A stretch of DNA of 31,247 nucleotides, from NCBI GenBank assembly GCA_036741695.1, contig DAINRU010000027.1, positions 1 to 31,247 of the forward strand, read 5' to 3'. The notes beneath the pieces are model-generated. The model saw only the letters and a program-made list of their open reading frames with translations, had not been told where the DNA came from and ran no database searches. A program made the position numbers and the translations under genes. The stretch is from JAFANK01 sp036741695 (GTDB taxonomy: Bacteria > Vulcanimicrobiota > Vulcanimicrobiia > Eremiobacterales > Eremiobacteraceae). How positions within the stretch are numbered: the first letter of the stretch is position 1; each line of letters starts with the position of its first letter. This document shows, in pieces, positions 13,623 to 22,362 of the stretch.

Positions 13623-14543
13623 GTGCCTGAATTCCATCAGTTCTTCCAGCAGCTCATCAATGGCATCGCCCTGGGCGGCGTCTATGCGCTCATCGCACTC
13701 GGCTACACCATGGTCTATGGCATCATCGAGCTCATCAACTTCGCTCATGGCGACGTCTACACGCTGGGTTCGTACTTCTCGCTCAGCATCTTAGCGCTCA
13801 TCCCGCTTTCGCGCTATACCCAGGGCTGGGAGCTGTGGCTCATCGCCATCGCGGTCATCCTGCTGGCGGCGCTCTTGTGCGGCATCGTGGGCGTGCTCAT
13901 CGAACGGCTCGCCTACCGCCGTCTGCGCAATGCTCCGCGGCTCGCGCCGCTTATCACCGCGATCGGCGTGTCGCTCATCCTCGAGAACATCATGCAGATC
14001 TGGAAGGGCACGTCTGAAGTGCCGTTCCCGCAGTTCCTTCCGGACACGGTGCACACCATCGCCGGCATCGAGGTGCACGACCACGCCGTGCTCGTCGTCG
14101 TCGTGAGCCTGGTCGCCATGGCAGCGCTCAACCTGCTCGTCTTCCGCACCAAATTGGGTACCGCCATGCGCGCGACGGCCCAAGACCGTGACGCGGCGGC
14201 GCTCATGGGCATCAACATCAACTCGACCATCGCCTGGACGTTCTTCATCGGCGCGGCCCTGGCGGGTGTGGCGGGCTTCATCTCGGGGATCTACTACGGC
14301 ACGACCTTTTTCCTCAACGGCTATCAGGCAGGTCTCAAAGCGTTCACCGCGGCGGTGCTCGGCGGCATCGGCAACATCACGGGAGCGATGCTGGGCGGTT
14401 TTCTCATCGGCATCGTCGAGGCGATGACGTCGCAGTACATCTCCGATCAGTGGACGTCGGTCGTCGTCTTCACCATCCTTATCCTCATCCTCGTGTTCCG
14501 GCCCAGCGGTCTGCTCGGCGAGCAGGTCCCCGAGAAGGTATGA
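13623..14543 (+). CDS. livH: Branched-chain amino acid ABC transporter permease LivH
   Basis: A 306-residue integral membrane permease with about eight membrane helices. Typical LivH features are the N-terminal INGIALGGVYALIALGYTM motif, INFAHGD, and the EAA-like loop around RATAQDRDAAALMGINI. It forms the transmembrane pore with LivM and is driven by LivG and LivF. Start is GTG at 13623, 18 nt after livK; the next gene follows after 4 nt. Confidence 0.95.
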   Translation: MPEFHQFFQQLINGIALGGVYALIALGYTMVYGIIELINFAHGDVYTLGSYFSLSILALIPLSRYTQGWELWLIAIAVILLAALLCGIVGVLIERLAYRRLRNAPRLAPLITAIGVSLILENIMQIWKGTSEVPFPQFLPDTVHTIAGIEVHDHAVLVVVVSLVAMAALNLLVFRTKLGTAMRATAQDRDAAALMGININSTIAWTFFIGAALAGVAGFISGIYYGTTFFLNGYQAGLKAFTAAVLGGIGNITGAMLGGFLIGIVEAMTSQYISDQWTSVVVFTILILILVFRPSGLLGEQVPEKV

Positions 14544-14547
14544 GCCG

Positions 14548-15588
14548 ATGAAACGCACGCTCGCCATCATCGTCGGAATCGTCCTCCTGCTCGTGCCGCT
14601 CATCGACCGCAACAGCTCGCACATCTCCGCCTATGCCGATACCGGCGGTCTCGTGCTGCTCGCCTTCGGGCTCAATATCATCGTCGGGTACACCGGGCTG
14701 CTCGCGCTCGGCTTCGCCGCCTTCTTCGCCATCGGCGCCTACACGTATGGCTTTGCGGCTTCGCCCCAGTACGGTCTGCATCTCAACTTCTGGCCTATGA
14801 TCCTCGTCAGCGCTGCGGTCGCTGCGCTGTTCGGCTTGCTGCTCGGAGCACCGACGCTGCGCCTGCGCGGCGATTATCTCGCCATCGTCACGCTGGGCTT
14901 CGGCGAGATCGTGCCGCAGGTGCTGCAGAACCTGGACAAATGGACCGGGGGACCGGACGGCATCGCGGGCATCGACCAGCCGCGTCTGTTCGGCTACGCG
15001 TTCGGCTTCAACCCCATTCCCTACTACTATCTCTATCTCGTCATCATCCTCATCGCGCTCTGGCTGCTCAACAATCTACGGCATTCGCGCATCGGCCGGT
15101 CCTGGATGGCTATCCGCGAGGACGAGCTCGCGGCTGCGCACATGGGCATCAACACGACCGGCGCCAAGCTCGCCGCCTTCTCGCTCGGTGCGGCCTTCGC
15201 CGGCGTCGCGGGCGTGCTCTTCGCGGCCAAGCTGAGCACGGTCAGCCCGAGCGGATTCGACTTCAACACGTCGGTCATGATCCTCGCGGCGCTCGTGCTC
15301 GGCGGTATGGGCAATCTCACAGGCGTGATCACCGGTGCCGCCATCATCGGGCTGCTCAACTTCCTCATCCTGCCGCAGTCGACGAACTGGGTGCAGGCCT
15401 TGGGGCAGCAGCTACACGCGAGCGCCCTGGCTAACCTCGACCTCAACCAGTATCGCTTCATGCTCTACGGCATCATCCTCGTCTTGGTCATGCTCTTCCG
15501 GCCGGAGGGCCTCATCCCGAGCGCGACCCGACGCGCCGAACTGCACGCCGAACAAGCCGACAGCGCCCTGCCAGAGAACAACCCCTGA
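14548..15588 (+). CDS. livM: Branched-chain amino acid ABC transporter permease LivM
   Basis: A 346-residue permease with about nine to ten membrane segments. LivM marks: ALGFAAFFAIGAYTYG, LRGDYLAIVTLGFGEI, GGPDGIAGI and the cytoplasmic EAA loop SWMAIREDELAAAHMGIN. It pairs with LivH. The C-terminal tail after LMLFRPEGLIPS is short and hydrophilic. Its stop overlaps the livG start by one base (TGATG), which implies translational coupling. Confidence 0.95.
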   Translation: MKRTLAIIVGIVLLLVPLIDRNSSHISAYADTGGLVLLAFGLNIIVGYTGLLALGFAAFFAIGAYTYGFAASPQYGLHLNFWPMILVSAAVAALFGLLLGAPTLRLRGDYLAIVTLGFGEIVPQVLQNLDKWTGGPDGIAGIDQPRLFGYAFGFNPIPYYYLYLVIILIALWLLNNLRHSRIGRSWMAIREDELAAAHMGINTTGAKLAAFSLGAAFAGVAGVLFAAKLSTVSPSGFDFNTSVMILAALVLGGMGNLTGVITGAAIIGLLNFLILPQSTNWVQALGQQLHASALANLDLNQYRFMLYGIILVLVMLFRPEGLIPSATRRAELHAEQADSALPENNP

Positions 15589-16349
15589 TGGGACTCCTCG
15601 AGCTCTCCTCGCTGTGCAAGAACTTCGGCGGGCTCGCCGCCGTCAAGGACGTGACACTCTCCGTCGAGAGCGGGATGATCGTGAGCCTCATCGGTCCCAA
15701 CGGCGCGGGTAAATCAACGGTGTTCAATCTCATCACCGGCATCTACACGCCGAGCAGCGGAACGATCGTCTTTGAGCGCCAGGCGCTGGGCGGTCTGCGC
15801 CCCGATCGCGTGACGGCGGCGGGCATCGCCCGTACGTTTCAGAACATCCGGCTTTTCTCGTTCATGACGGTGCTGGAGAACGTCATGGTCGGCCGGAATG
15901 CGCGCATGCACGCGACCGTCGCCGACAGCGCGCTGCACACAGCGCGCGCCGGTCGCGAGGATGACGACGTGAAGCGCGTCGCCACGGAGCTGCTCGACTT
16001 TTTCGGCTTGACGCCCTTCGCGCAGGAGTGGGCGCGCAATCTCCCCTACGGCATGCAGCGGCGCCTCGAGATCGCCCGTGCGCTGGCCAGCGAGCCGCGC
16101 CTGTTGCTGCTCGACGAGCCCGCGGCAGGAACGAATCCGGCTGAGAAACAGGCGCTCATGCGGCTCGTGCAGTCGGTGCGCGACCGCGGCGTCACGGTGC
16201 TGCTCATCGAGCATGACATGCGCTTGGTCATGGGCATCTCGGACGAGGTCCACGTCCTCGATTATGGCGAGAAGATCGCGCAGGGGACGCCCGAGCAGGT
16301 GCGGCGCGATCCGCGGGTCATCGAAGCCTACCTGGGCAAGGGTGCATGA
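15588..16349 (+). CDS. livG: Branched-chain amino acid ABC transporter ATPase LivG
   Basis: A 253-residue ATP-binding subunit. Walker A GPNGAGKST, signature LPYGMQRRLEIARAL (a LivG-type variant of LSGGQ), Walker B LLLLDEPAAGTNP and the switch histidine in LLIEHDMRLVM. The long insert between Walker A and signature (about 95-140) is usual for LivG. Overlaps livF by 4 nt. Confidence 0.96.
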   Translation: MGLLELSSLCKNFGGLAAVKDVTLSVESGMIVSLIGPNGAGKSTVFNLITGIYTPSSGTIVFERQALGGLRPDRVTAAGIARTFQNIRLFSFMTVLENVMVGRNARMHATVADSALHTARAGREDDDVKRVATELLDFFGLTPFAQEWARNLPYGMQRRLEIARALASEPRLLLLDEPAAGTNPAEKQALMRLVQSVRDRGVTVLLIEHDMRLVMGISDEVHVLDYGEKIAQGTPEQVRRDPRVIEAYLGKGA

Positions 16350-17062
16350 GCGCGGCGGTCCTCTCGCTCTCTGGGGTCGACGCGTATTACGGCCGCATCC
16401 AAGCCCTGCGCGGATTGTCGCTCGAGGTGGCGCCGGGAGAGATCGTGGCGCTCATCGGCGCGAACGGGGCGGGGAAGACGACGACCCTGCGGTCCATCTC
16501 CGGCCTGCTCAAGCCGGCACGCGGTTCGATCGCGCTCTATGGCGAGAATATCGTGGGTATGTTGCCGGATGCGATCGTGCGCAAAGGGGTGATCCAGGCG
16601 CCTGAAGGCCGGCGTATCTTCCCACGGCTCACCGTGCTTGAAAACCTGCAGCTGGGGGCGTATGCGAGGCGCGATGGCGATATCGGTGCGGACCTCGATG
16701 CCGTCCTCGACCTATTCCCGCGGTTGAAGGAACGCCTCAAACAAAAAGGTGGCACCCTCTCCGGCGGTGAGCAGCAGATGCTCGCCATCGCGCGCGCGCT
16801 CATGGCTCGCCCGAAGGTGCTGCTCCTCGATGAGCCGTCACTCGGTCTCTCCCCGATCCTCGTGGACACGATCTTCTCCGTGATCGCGGACGTCAACATG
16901 CGCGGCGTTCCCATCTTGCTCATCGAGCAGAACGCACGCAAAGCGTTGCAGGTCGCCGCCCGCGGCTACGTGATGGAGACGGGAACGATCGTGAAGAGCG
17001 GGCCTGCGGCAGCGCTGCTGGCCGACGACGACGTCCGCAAAGCTTATCTGGGTGAGGAGTAG
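16346..17062 (+). CDS. livF: Branched-chain amino acid ABC transporter ATPase LivF
   Basis: A 238-residue ATP-binding subunit. Walker A GANGAGKTT, signature LSGGEQQMLAIARAL, Walker B VLLLDEPSLGLSP and the typical LivF end IEQNARKALQVAARGYVMETG. With livK, livH, livM and livG it completes the importer. Its 3' end overlaps the convergent beta-propeller gene by 19 nt. Confidence 0.96.
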   Translation: MSAAVLSLSGVDAYYGRIQALRGLSLEVAPGEIVALIGANGAGKTTTLRSISGLLKPARGSIALYGENIVGMLPDAIVRKGVIQAPEGRRIFPRLTVLENLQLGAYARRDGDIGADLDAVLDLFPRLKERLKQKGGTLSGGEQQMLAIARALMARPKVLLLDEPSLGLSPILVDTIFSVIADVNMRGVPILLIEQNARKALQVAARGYVMETGTIVKSGPAAALLADDDVRKAYLGEE

Positions 17063-18057
17063 ACGTTCATGTTCGGTGGGACGAGCTTCATCACGTAGTC
17101 ATCATCGGGGGCGCCATAGGCGATCCACACCGCATGCGTCACGGGGTCGACCGCCACCGAATGCGTGCGCCGCGGCACGGTGATATCCGCGAGATGCTCG
17201 GCCCCATTATCGGTCTCTTGGACGATCGAGAGCAACCCGATGCTGCTGGCGCAGTAGACACGCCTGTACCCAGGATCGAAGGCGATCTGGTCGACCGAAG
17301 AAGCAATATCAGCCGTCGCGATGACAGCGCCCGACGTGGTATCGATGACAGCTAGCTTGCCGTTGGCACCGGCGGTGAAGAGCCGGTGCGACGCGCCGTC
17401 GACGGCCAGCCCGTGCAGCTCGACCGCTGGTGCCGCGTGCCAGGTGGCGATGACCTTGTTGAGGTTGGGATCGATGACGACGACGTCACCGGTGGATTCG
17501 ATGTTCTGGTAGACGCGATCTGAGACCGGATCGTACACGATGTACTCGAGAGAGCCGCCGATGGGTATGTTCCAATAGACCTTGTTCGTTTTGGCATTGA
17601 TGATGACGATCTGGTTGTCAGCTCGATCTGCATAGAGCATGTCGTTTTTTGTATCGAAGGCGATCGCGTCGATGGGTCCGCCCGTCGTAACCTGGTCGTC
17701 TTTGACCATATACTTGCGGCCCAGGACCACGACGGACGCCGGGCGGCTCGTGCCGACGAAATACTTCCCATCCTTCACGTCGACCGCGATGCCGTGTCCT
17801 TCGCCGACCGCCTCTTGGCGCAGGACCGAGTTATTGTTGAGGTCGATGACGTCGAACGTGCGGCTGCCGCTATGCGCGACGAGCAGCCGGCGATATTTCT
17901 CATCGACGTTGAGGTAGTCGAAGGAGCCGGGCGCGCGCGGATCCAGCACGGGCGTCTGCGGAGCGAGCGGTGGCGGCGATTCATCTCCCGGGGCAGTGGT
18001 TGCCGCGACGGCGACGAGGGTGATGGCGGCGAACAGCGCCGCTGCGAAGCGTTTCAC
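17044..18057 (-). CDS. Secreted YncE-like beta-propeller protein
   Basis: A 337-residue exported protein. Signal peptide MKRFAAALFAAITLVAVAA is followed by repeats of about 42 residues typical of YVTN/YncE-type seven-bladed propellers: units such as FDYLNVDEKYRRLLVAHSG, FDVIDLNNNSVL, IVIINAKTNKVYWNIPIGG, VVVIDPNLNKVIATW and LAVIDTTSGAVIATADI. Such proteins bind other macromolecules or ligands outside the cell membrane; no enzymatic residue can be named. The gene is convergent with livF (19 nt overlap) and 6 nt upstream of the methyltransferase stop region on the other side, so it is not in an operon with the transporter. Confidence 0.85.
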   Translation of the reverse strand: MKRFAAALFAAITLVAVAATTAPGDESPPPLAPQTPVLDPRAPGSFDYLNVDEKYRRLLVAHSGSRTFDVIDLNNNSVLRQEAVGEGHGIAVDVKDGKYFVGTSRPASVVVLGRKYMVKDDQVTTGGPIDAIAFDTKNDMLYADRADNQIVIINAKTNKVYWNIPIGGSLEYIVYDPVSDRVYQNIESTGDVVVIDPNLNKVIATWHAAPAVELHGLAVDGASHRLFTAGANGKLAVIDTTSGAVIATADIASSVDQIAFDPGYRRVYCASSIGLLSIVQETDNGAEHLADITVPRRTHSVAVDPVTHAVWIAYGAPDDDYVMKLVPPNMNVYSSPR

Positions 18058-18063
18058 GTCAGA

Positions 18064-18903
18064 TCACCTCTTGACCGCGACTCCGAGCCCGTCACCGATC
18101 GGCACGATGGTCGCCTCGAGCGCCCTATGCCGGAGAAGTTCTTCATTGAACCTGCGGATGGCCTTGGTCGTTTGCGGGTCCGACTCGCTGGGCGCAAGCG
18201 AGGCCGCATGACCCCAGAGCAGGTTGTCGGCGACGATGAGGCCGCGCTTTCTCAAAAGAGGCAGACTGGCCCCGAGATACTGCGGGTACTCCTCTTTGAG
18301 CGCGTCGATGAAGACCAGATCGAAGCTGTCCTTGGCCAGACTGGGCAGCACCTCGAGGGCCGGCCGGTTCACGATCTGGATGCGCTCGGCGACGCCTGCG
18401 CGCGCGAAGAAGGTGGACGCGATGCCGGTCCGCGTCGCGTCGGGGTCGATGGTGACGATCGTACCGTCGGCCGCGAGCGCTCTCGCCATCCACAGCGTCG
18501 AGTACCCGTATGCCGTGCCGATCTCCAAGACGTTGCGCGCCTGGGTGGCGCTCACCAACACCGACAGGAAGCGGCCTGTCTCGCGGTCGACGATGGGAAT
18601 GCCCTCGCCGCGTCCGCTGGTCTCAAGCTCAGTCGCGATGTCGTCGATCGCCGGATGGGTGCGCTCGAGGTAGCTCAGATCGCGCTCCCAGGCCGAGTCG
18701 CTGCCGGTGTCCGCCGACGTCGCGGCGCGCAGCAGGCTAGCCAAGAGGTCGCCGGCATTGCGCGCCGATGTGGCGATCGTCTGGAACGCGGCTTTGGCCT
18801 GGCCGGCGTCGTAGGGACGCTTGGCGTTCAGGTCGGCGATGGCCAATATCGTCCCGATGACGTTGTTGAGGTCGTGGGCGTTGGCACGGACGTCAGGTCG
18901 CAC
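18064..18903 (-). CDS. Class I O-methyltransferase with N-terminal histidine-kinase-like helical hairpin
   Basis: A 279-residue protein from the GTG at 18903 (AAGGAT 7 nt upstream). Residues about 1-62 start VRPDVRANAHDLNNVIGTIL, very like the H-box of sensor kinases (HDxNN, candidate phospho-His10), then a second helix; no kinase ATPase domain follows. Residues about 75-279 are a caffeoyl-CoA-type methyltransferase: SAM motif VLEIGTAYGYSTLW, IVTIDPD, metal-binding Asp in FIDALKEEYPQYL and ADN in LIVADNLLWGHA. The family methylates catechol-like or other small hydroxyl substrates with Mg2+. No in-frame start with a ribosome-binding site separates the two parts, so they look fused. It follows the DNA polymerase gene by 37 nt in the same direction. 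Substrate unknown. Confidence 0.8.
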   Translation of the reverse strand: MRPDVRANAHDLNNVIGTILAIADLNAKRPYDAGQAKAAFQTIATSARNAGDLLASLLRAATSADTGSDSAWERDLSYLERTHPAIDDIATELETSGRGEGIPIVDRETGRFLSVLVSATQARNVLEIGTAYGYSTLWMARALAADGTIVTIDPDATRTGIASTFFARAGVAERIQIVNRPALEVLPSLAKDSFDLVFIDALKEEYPQYLGASLPLLRKRGLIVADNLLWGHAASLAPSESDPQTTKAIRRFNEELLRHRALEATIVPIGDGLGVAVKR

Positions 18904-18940
18904 AGGCGTTATCCTTAAAGGTCGGCGGGTGAAACGATTA

Positions 18941-21067
18941 CTAGAGGAAGGAGAGCTGGTCGCGATCCTCGCCGGCGGCGATGCGAGCGTCGGCCGGCAC
19001 GAGATCGCCGAAGCGGGCCACAAAGTCTGCCACCCGGCGCACGAGGTAGTCGCGGTCCTCGTCGCGCGCGTATTCGTCGAGCAAGGCGAGCTCGCCGCCG
19101 ACGCGCTGGTAGACGCGGACTTTGTCACCGACGGCGAGGCCCCTTTCCGCGAGGGCGGCGGCAAGCCGGCGGTTGGCGGATGCGTTGAAGGTCTTCGAGG
19201 TGATCGATTCGCGGTGGGCGATCTCCTCGGGTGTGAATTTGCGCTCGTGGATCTTGTCGACCGTGTTGCGCACGAGCTGTGCGATATCGCCTTCGCGTCC
19301 TTCGATCAAGAGCGCTGCGATCGATTGGACGAGCGCGCGCCCGAATGGTTCGTCGCGGCTCGAGCGTAGCGCCGATCCGCGCATCACCAAGTCACCCGAG
19401 GCGCGCTTGAGGACGTAGTTCTTGGCTTTGAGCGAGAGCATCACCGGATAGCGTTCTTCCGCCACGAGGTGGAGGCCATCGCCCAGCGTTTGCGCCACGG
19501 CGTCTACCACCGCGTCCGGCGCACCGCTTCCCGCCACGAAGTAGGCACCGTCGGTGTCGGCCTCGATGACCGTACAGCCACGGTCGCGCAGGCCGGCCAC
19601 GATCCGCGACATGACCTCGCGCCCCGACTCGGTCACGCGGCCAGCGGCGACAGGATCGTTGAAATGCAGCCCGTTCGTGCCCAAGAATCCGAAGAACGAG
19701 TTGATGAGGATCTTGAAGGCGTTTTGCAACCCGTCCGCCGCTAGCAGATCGTCGCGCCGGCCATCGTGGCCCGCTCGCTCGGCGTCTCGTTTGACTGCGA
19801 TGCGCATGTCGCGCAGGCCGGCGAGCATGGGCAAGAAGACGCCCAGATCATCATCCCACGGTGCGATGCCACGGGCCAGCATGAGCGACGGATATAGGCT
19901 CTCGACGTCGCACTTCATGACGTCGTGAAAGACGCCGGTGAGAAATGCTTCGCTGAATGCGCCTTCGATAGGCGCCATCGGCCGCGGTCGCGGGATCGAT
20001 GCGCGTTCGCGCAGGTACGCACGCACCATGAGCCGTTCGATGCGGCTGCCGATGCCCACGCAGGCGATGCCCTGCAGCGTCTCGGGCACCATCTGCGCCT
20101 GGTAGACCTCGTTGGGCGTGACGAGCGCGGAGAGACGGCCGGTGTCGCGCGCATCGTCCAGACAGTAGGCCTTGATCGTCGCGCGCATCTGCGGATCCGC
20201 CCACAGCGCGCGCATGTTCGCCGCGTCGACGAGCGTGCGTTCGTCGTCGCCGATGCCGAGATGCCGCACGATGTGCTTCAGCTTATAGTTGGGAAGGCGA
20301 CGACCCACGTCCCAGCGGACCGCGCCGATGAACGTGTCGACGATCTGCCGCCCTTCGATGCGATAATATCTCACCGCCATGCCGGACATCGTGCTGCGAC
20401 GGATGCTCTCGTCGAGCCACATCGGCGTGCTGCCGTCACGGCCCAAGGCGACGGTCACGCCGTGACGCTTGGCTCGCTCGTTGACGTACCACAGGTCGAA
20501 GTTGAAAACGTTGTGCCCCTCGATGATGTCGGGATCGCGGGCGCGCACGAGCTTGATGAACTCTTCGATGAGCGCGCCTTCGCTTTGGAACTCATCCAGC
20601 CCGAGCACGCGCTCGAAGCCTGAATCATCGGTGACCGCGATGACCACGATCTGACCATCGTCACGCTCCGGATTGACGTCGAGCGTCTCGATGTCGAACT
20701 GCAAGCGTCGCAGTTGGGAGAAATGCAGACCTTTGTACATGGTATCGCCGCTGGCGACGAGATGCGCGGTGATGGGATCGAGATAGGCCAGTCGCTGGTC
20801 GGGAGCAAGCGCGCGCGCCCGGTCGGCGATGGCTTTGGCATCGGATCCCAGCATGAGATGGCGCAAGACGTGCCGGCCGGAGAGCTCGATGCTCGCGGGC
20901 TGCGGCTTGCGTGCCAGCAGCCAGTTCTGCAGCGGCACTACATTGCGTTCGGTCGAGGTGCCCACGCGGCGATAGAGCGCGGCCGTACCCATCGTCGGAT
21001 CCGGTTCGATGGCGACGATGCCGCGCGTGTGACCGTGGCCGAAGATGAGGTCGTCTGTGTGGGGCAC
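18941..21067 (-). CDS. polB: Family B DNA polymerase with 3'-5' exonuclease
   Basis: A 708-residue family B polymerase. Exonuclease motifs: FDIETL (Exo I), HNVFNFDLWY (Exo II) and YCLDDARD (Exo III). Polymerase motifs: CDVESLYPSLML (A), QNAFKILINSFFGFLG (B) and EADTDGAYF (C), followed by SLKAKNYVLK. All catalytic carboxylates are present, so both proofreading and synthesis are expected. It is shorter than E. coli Pol II (783 aa). Family B enzymes in bacteria are usually repair or restart polymerases. GTG at 21067 is chosen because AAGGTAGG lies about 7 nt upstream; the frame is open further without similarity. The O-methyltransferase is co-oriented downstream. Confidence 0.93.
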   Translation of the reverse strand: MPHTDDLIFGHGHTRGIVAIEPDPTMGTAALYRRVGTSTERNVVPLQNWLLARKPQPASIELSGRHVLRHLMLGSDAKAIADRARALAPDQRLAYLDPITAHLVASGDTMYKGLHFSQLRRLQFDIETLDVNPERDDGQIVVIAVTDDSGFERVLGLDEFQSEGALIEEFIKLVRARDPDIIEGHNVFNFDLWYVNERAKRHGVTVALGRDGSTPMWLDESIRRSTMSGMAVRYYRIEGRQIVDTFIGAVRWDVGRRLPNYKLKHIVRHLGIGDDERTLVDAANMRALWADPQMRATIKAYCLDDARDTGRLSALVTPNEVYQAQMVPETLQGIACVGIGSRIERLMVRAYLRERASIPRPRPMAPIEGAFSEAFLTGVFHDVMKCDVESLYPSLMLARGIAPWDDDLGVFLPMLAGLRDMRIAVKRDAERAGHDGRRDDLLAADGLQNAFKILINSFFGFLGTNGLHFNDPVAAGRVTESGREVMSRIVAGLRDRGCTVIEADTDGAYFVAGSGAPDAVVDAVAQTLGDGLHLVAEERYPVMLSLKAKNYVLKRASGDLVMRGSALRSSRDEPFGRALVQSIAALLIEGREGDIAQLVRNTVDKIHERKFTPEEIAHRESITSKTFNASANRRLAAALAERGLAVGDKVRVYQRVGGELALLDEYARDEDRDYLVRRVADFVARFGDLVPADARIAAGEDRDQLSFL

Positions 21068-21203
21068 GTGTGAGCCTACCTTTTCGCGCCGCAGCCTCCC
21101 TGCGCCGCCCATACGGACGCTTGAGGTATTCCCTTGACTGTGATATTCGGATCGATGGAGGTGTTGATGCAACGCACCTTGAGGTCCGTTTTATCGCACC
21201 CGT

Positions 21204-22358
21204 TTAATAATGCGTGGGCTGCGGCGTTGGCGTCGGGGCGGCCGGAGGCGATGCTTCAGGCTGGTCGCTCGCCATCGGCAGCGGTATCGGCGGCAGACTC
21301 ATCTCGGGGAGTGCGCTCTCGTATGGAGTCGCCCCGCCGGCCGGCGGCGGGACGTAGCCCGTGTCTGTCGCGGCGGGGATCGCAACTTTGTCGGGCACGG
21401 TCGTGGCATACATGCCGGTGTCGGGAGCGGTGGTGCCGCCGAGGAATCCTGAGGCGGGCACAAACCCAGGCGACCCTGTGTACGGCGGGATGCCCGGTAC
21501 GTATCTGACCAGCTTGATCGCCATCTTCACGCCGACGTCGTAGGTGCCATGCTGATCCCCCGCTGCAGCGTTGCCGTGGCTATTCGCCGTGAGCGCCATC
21601 CCCAAGAGCAATCTGTTCTGCGTTTCGAGGAACGAGCTACTCGTCGCCGAGCCCGTGCCGCGCAGCGTCGCCGTGCCGAAGCCGGCCACTTTCACCTTCG
21701 CGCGAAAGGTGGTCGTACCGGTCGAGGCGATCTGCGCGACGTTAGCGTCCTGGTCTCCGCTTGCGGCCGTGATCTCGTTGTTCAGGTCGATCGTCATCGT
21801 GCCGAACGGCAACCACACGTCGCCCGTGCTCGGCCAGGGCTTGCCGATATCGGGCAAGTCGCTCGCGATGCTCGAGAGCAAGACGGAGGCGGGAGCAAAT
21901 TCGGCGAGGGCGCTGCCCGGTGCGATGCTTCCCGCTCCGCGCGCGTCGAGTGTCGGGCTCGGCAGCGGCGACGGCGCTGACGCCGAGGGTGAGGGGAGCG
22001 GCGCGACCGGCGATGATGTTCCCGACGGCGTCGGTGCGGCCGTCGCCACGCCGAGCACCGGACCGCCGGCCGATGAGATGCCTTCAATCGTCCACGCGAC
22101 GCTTGTGCGCGCGTGGTAATGGAACGTCTTCGTCATGAGGTCGCCGTTGCGATTGCGCCAGCGCACTGCGAGCGTGGATTCACGATCGATCAGATACACC
22201 TGCTGCTCGCCGATGCCGAACGGGTGGCCGCCGGCATACAGCGACGTCTGCGAGGGGCCGTTGGCGCTTGGCGGCGCCGCGATGCCAAGCGCGACGATGG
22301 CGAAGCTGATGATGATTCCGGCGGTGAAGGCGAGTCGTACCGACGCGCGTCGCTTCAA
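21204..22358 (-). CDS. Secreted protein of unknown function with proline-rich segments
   Basis: A 384-residue protein, not recognised. About 1-32 is a signal peptide or N-terminal anchor (FTAGIIISFAIVALGIAAPP). A first globular part (35-105) contains YLIDRESTLAVRWRNRNGD; a Pro/Ser linker (110-140) follows; a second part (about 160-280) is predicted beta-rich (TTTFRAKVKVAGFGTATLRG); the C-terminus is a long Pro-rich tail. It lies 4 nt after the similar gene at 22363 in the same direction, and both share the plan signal, beta domain, Pro-rich end. Perhaps surface-exposed or cell-wall-associated; that is inference. Confidence 0.7.
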   Translation of the reverse strand: MKRRASVRLAFTAGIIISFAIVALGIAAPPSANGPSQTSLYAGGHPFGIGEQQVYLIDRESTLAVRWRNRNGDLMTKTFHYHARTSVAWTIEGISSAGGPVLGVATAAPTPSGTSSPVAPLPSPSASAPSPLPSPTLDARGAGSIAPGSALAEFAPASVLLSSIASDLPDIGKPWPSTGDVWLPFGTMTIDLNNEITAASGDQDANVAQIASTGTTTFRAKVKVAGFGTATLRGTGSATSSSFLETQNRLLLGMALTANSHGNAAAGDQHGTYDVGVKMAIKLVRYVPGIPPYTGSPGFVPASGFLGGTTAPDTGMYATTVPDKVAIPAATDTGYVPPPAGGATPYESALPEMSLPPIPLPMASDQPEASPPAAPTPTPQPTHY

Positions 22359-22362
22359 CAGA

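Noticed and set aside
12501..13748. 415-aa minus-strand open frame antisense to livK
   Set aside because: livK is a clear family member with signal peptide; the antisense product is charged and low in complexity.
17794..18918. 374-aa plus-strand open frame opposite the propeller and methyltransferase
   Set aside because: Both opposite genes have unmistakable motifs; this frame has none.
21134..21508. Plus-strand frame with GGAGGTG near its start
   Set aside because: The Shine-Dalgarno spacing to the in-frame ATG is too short, and most of the frame is antisense to the secreted protein at 21204-22358.
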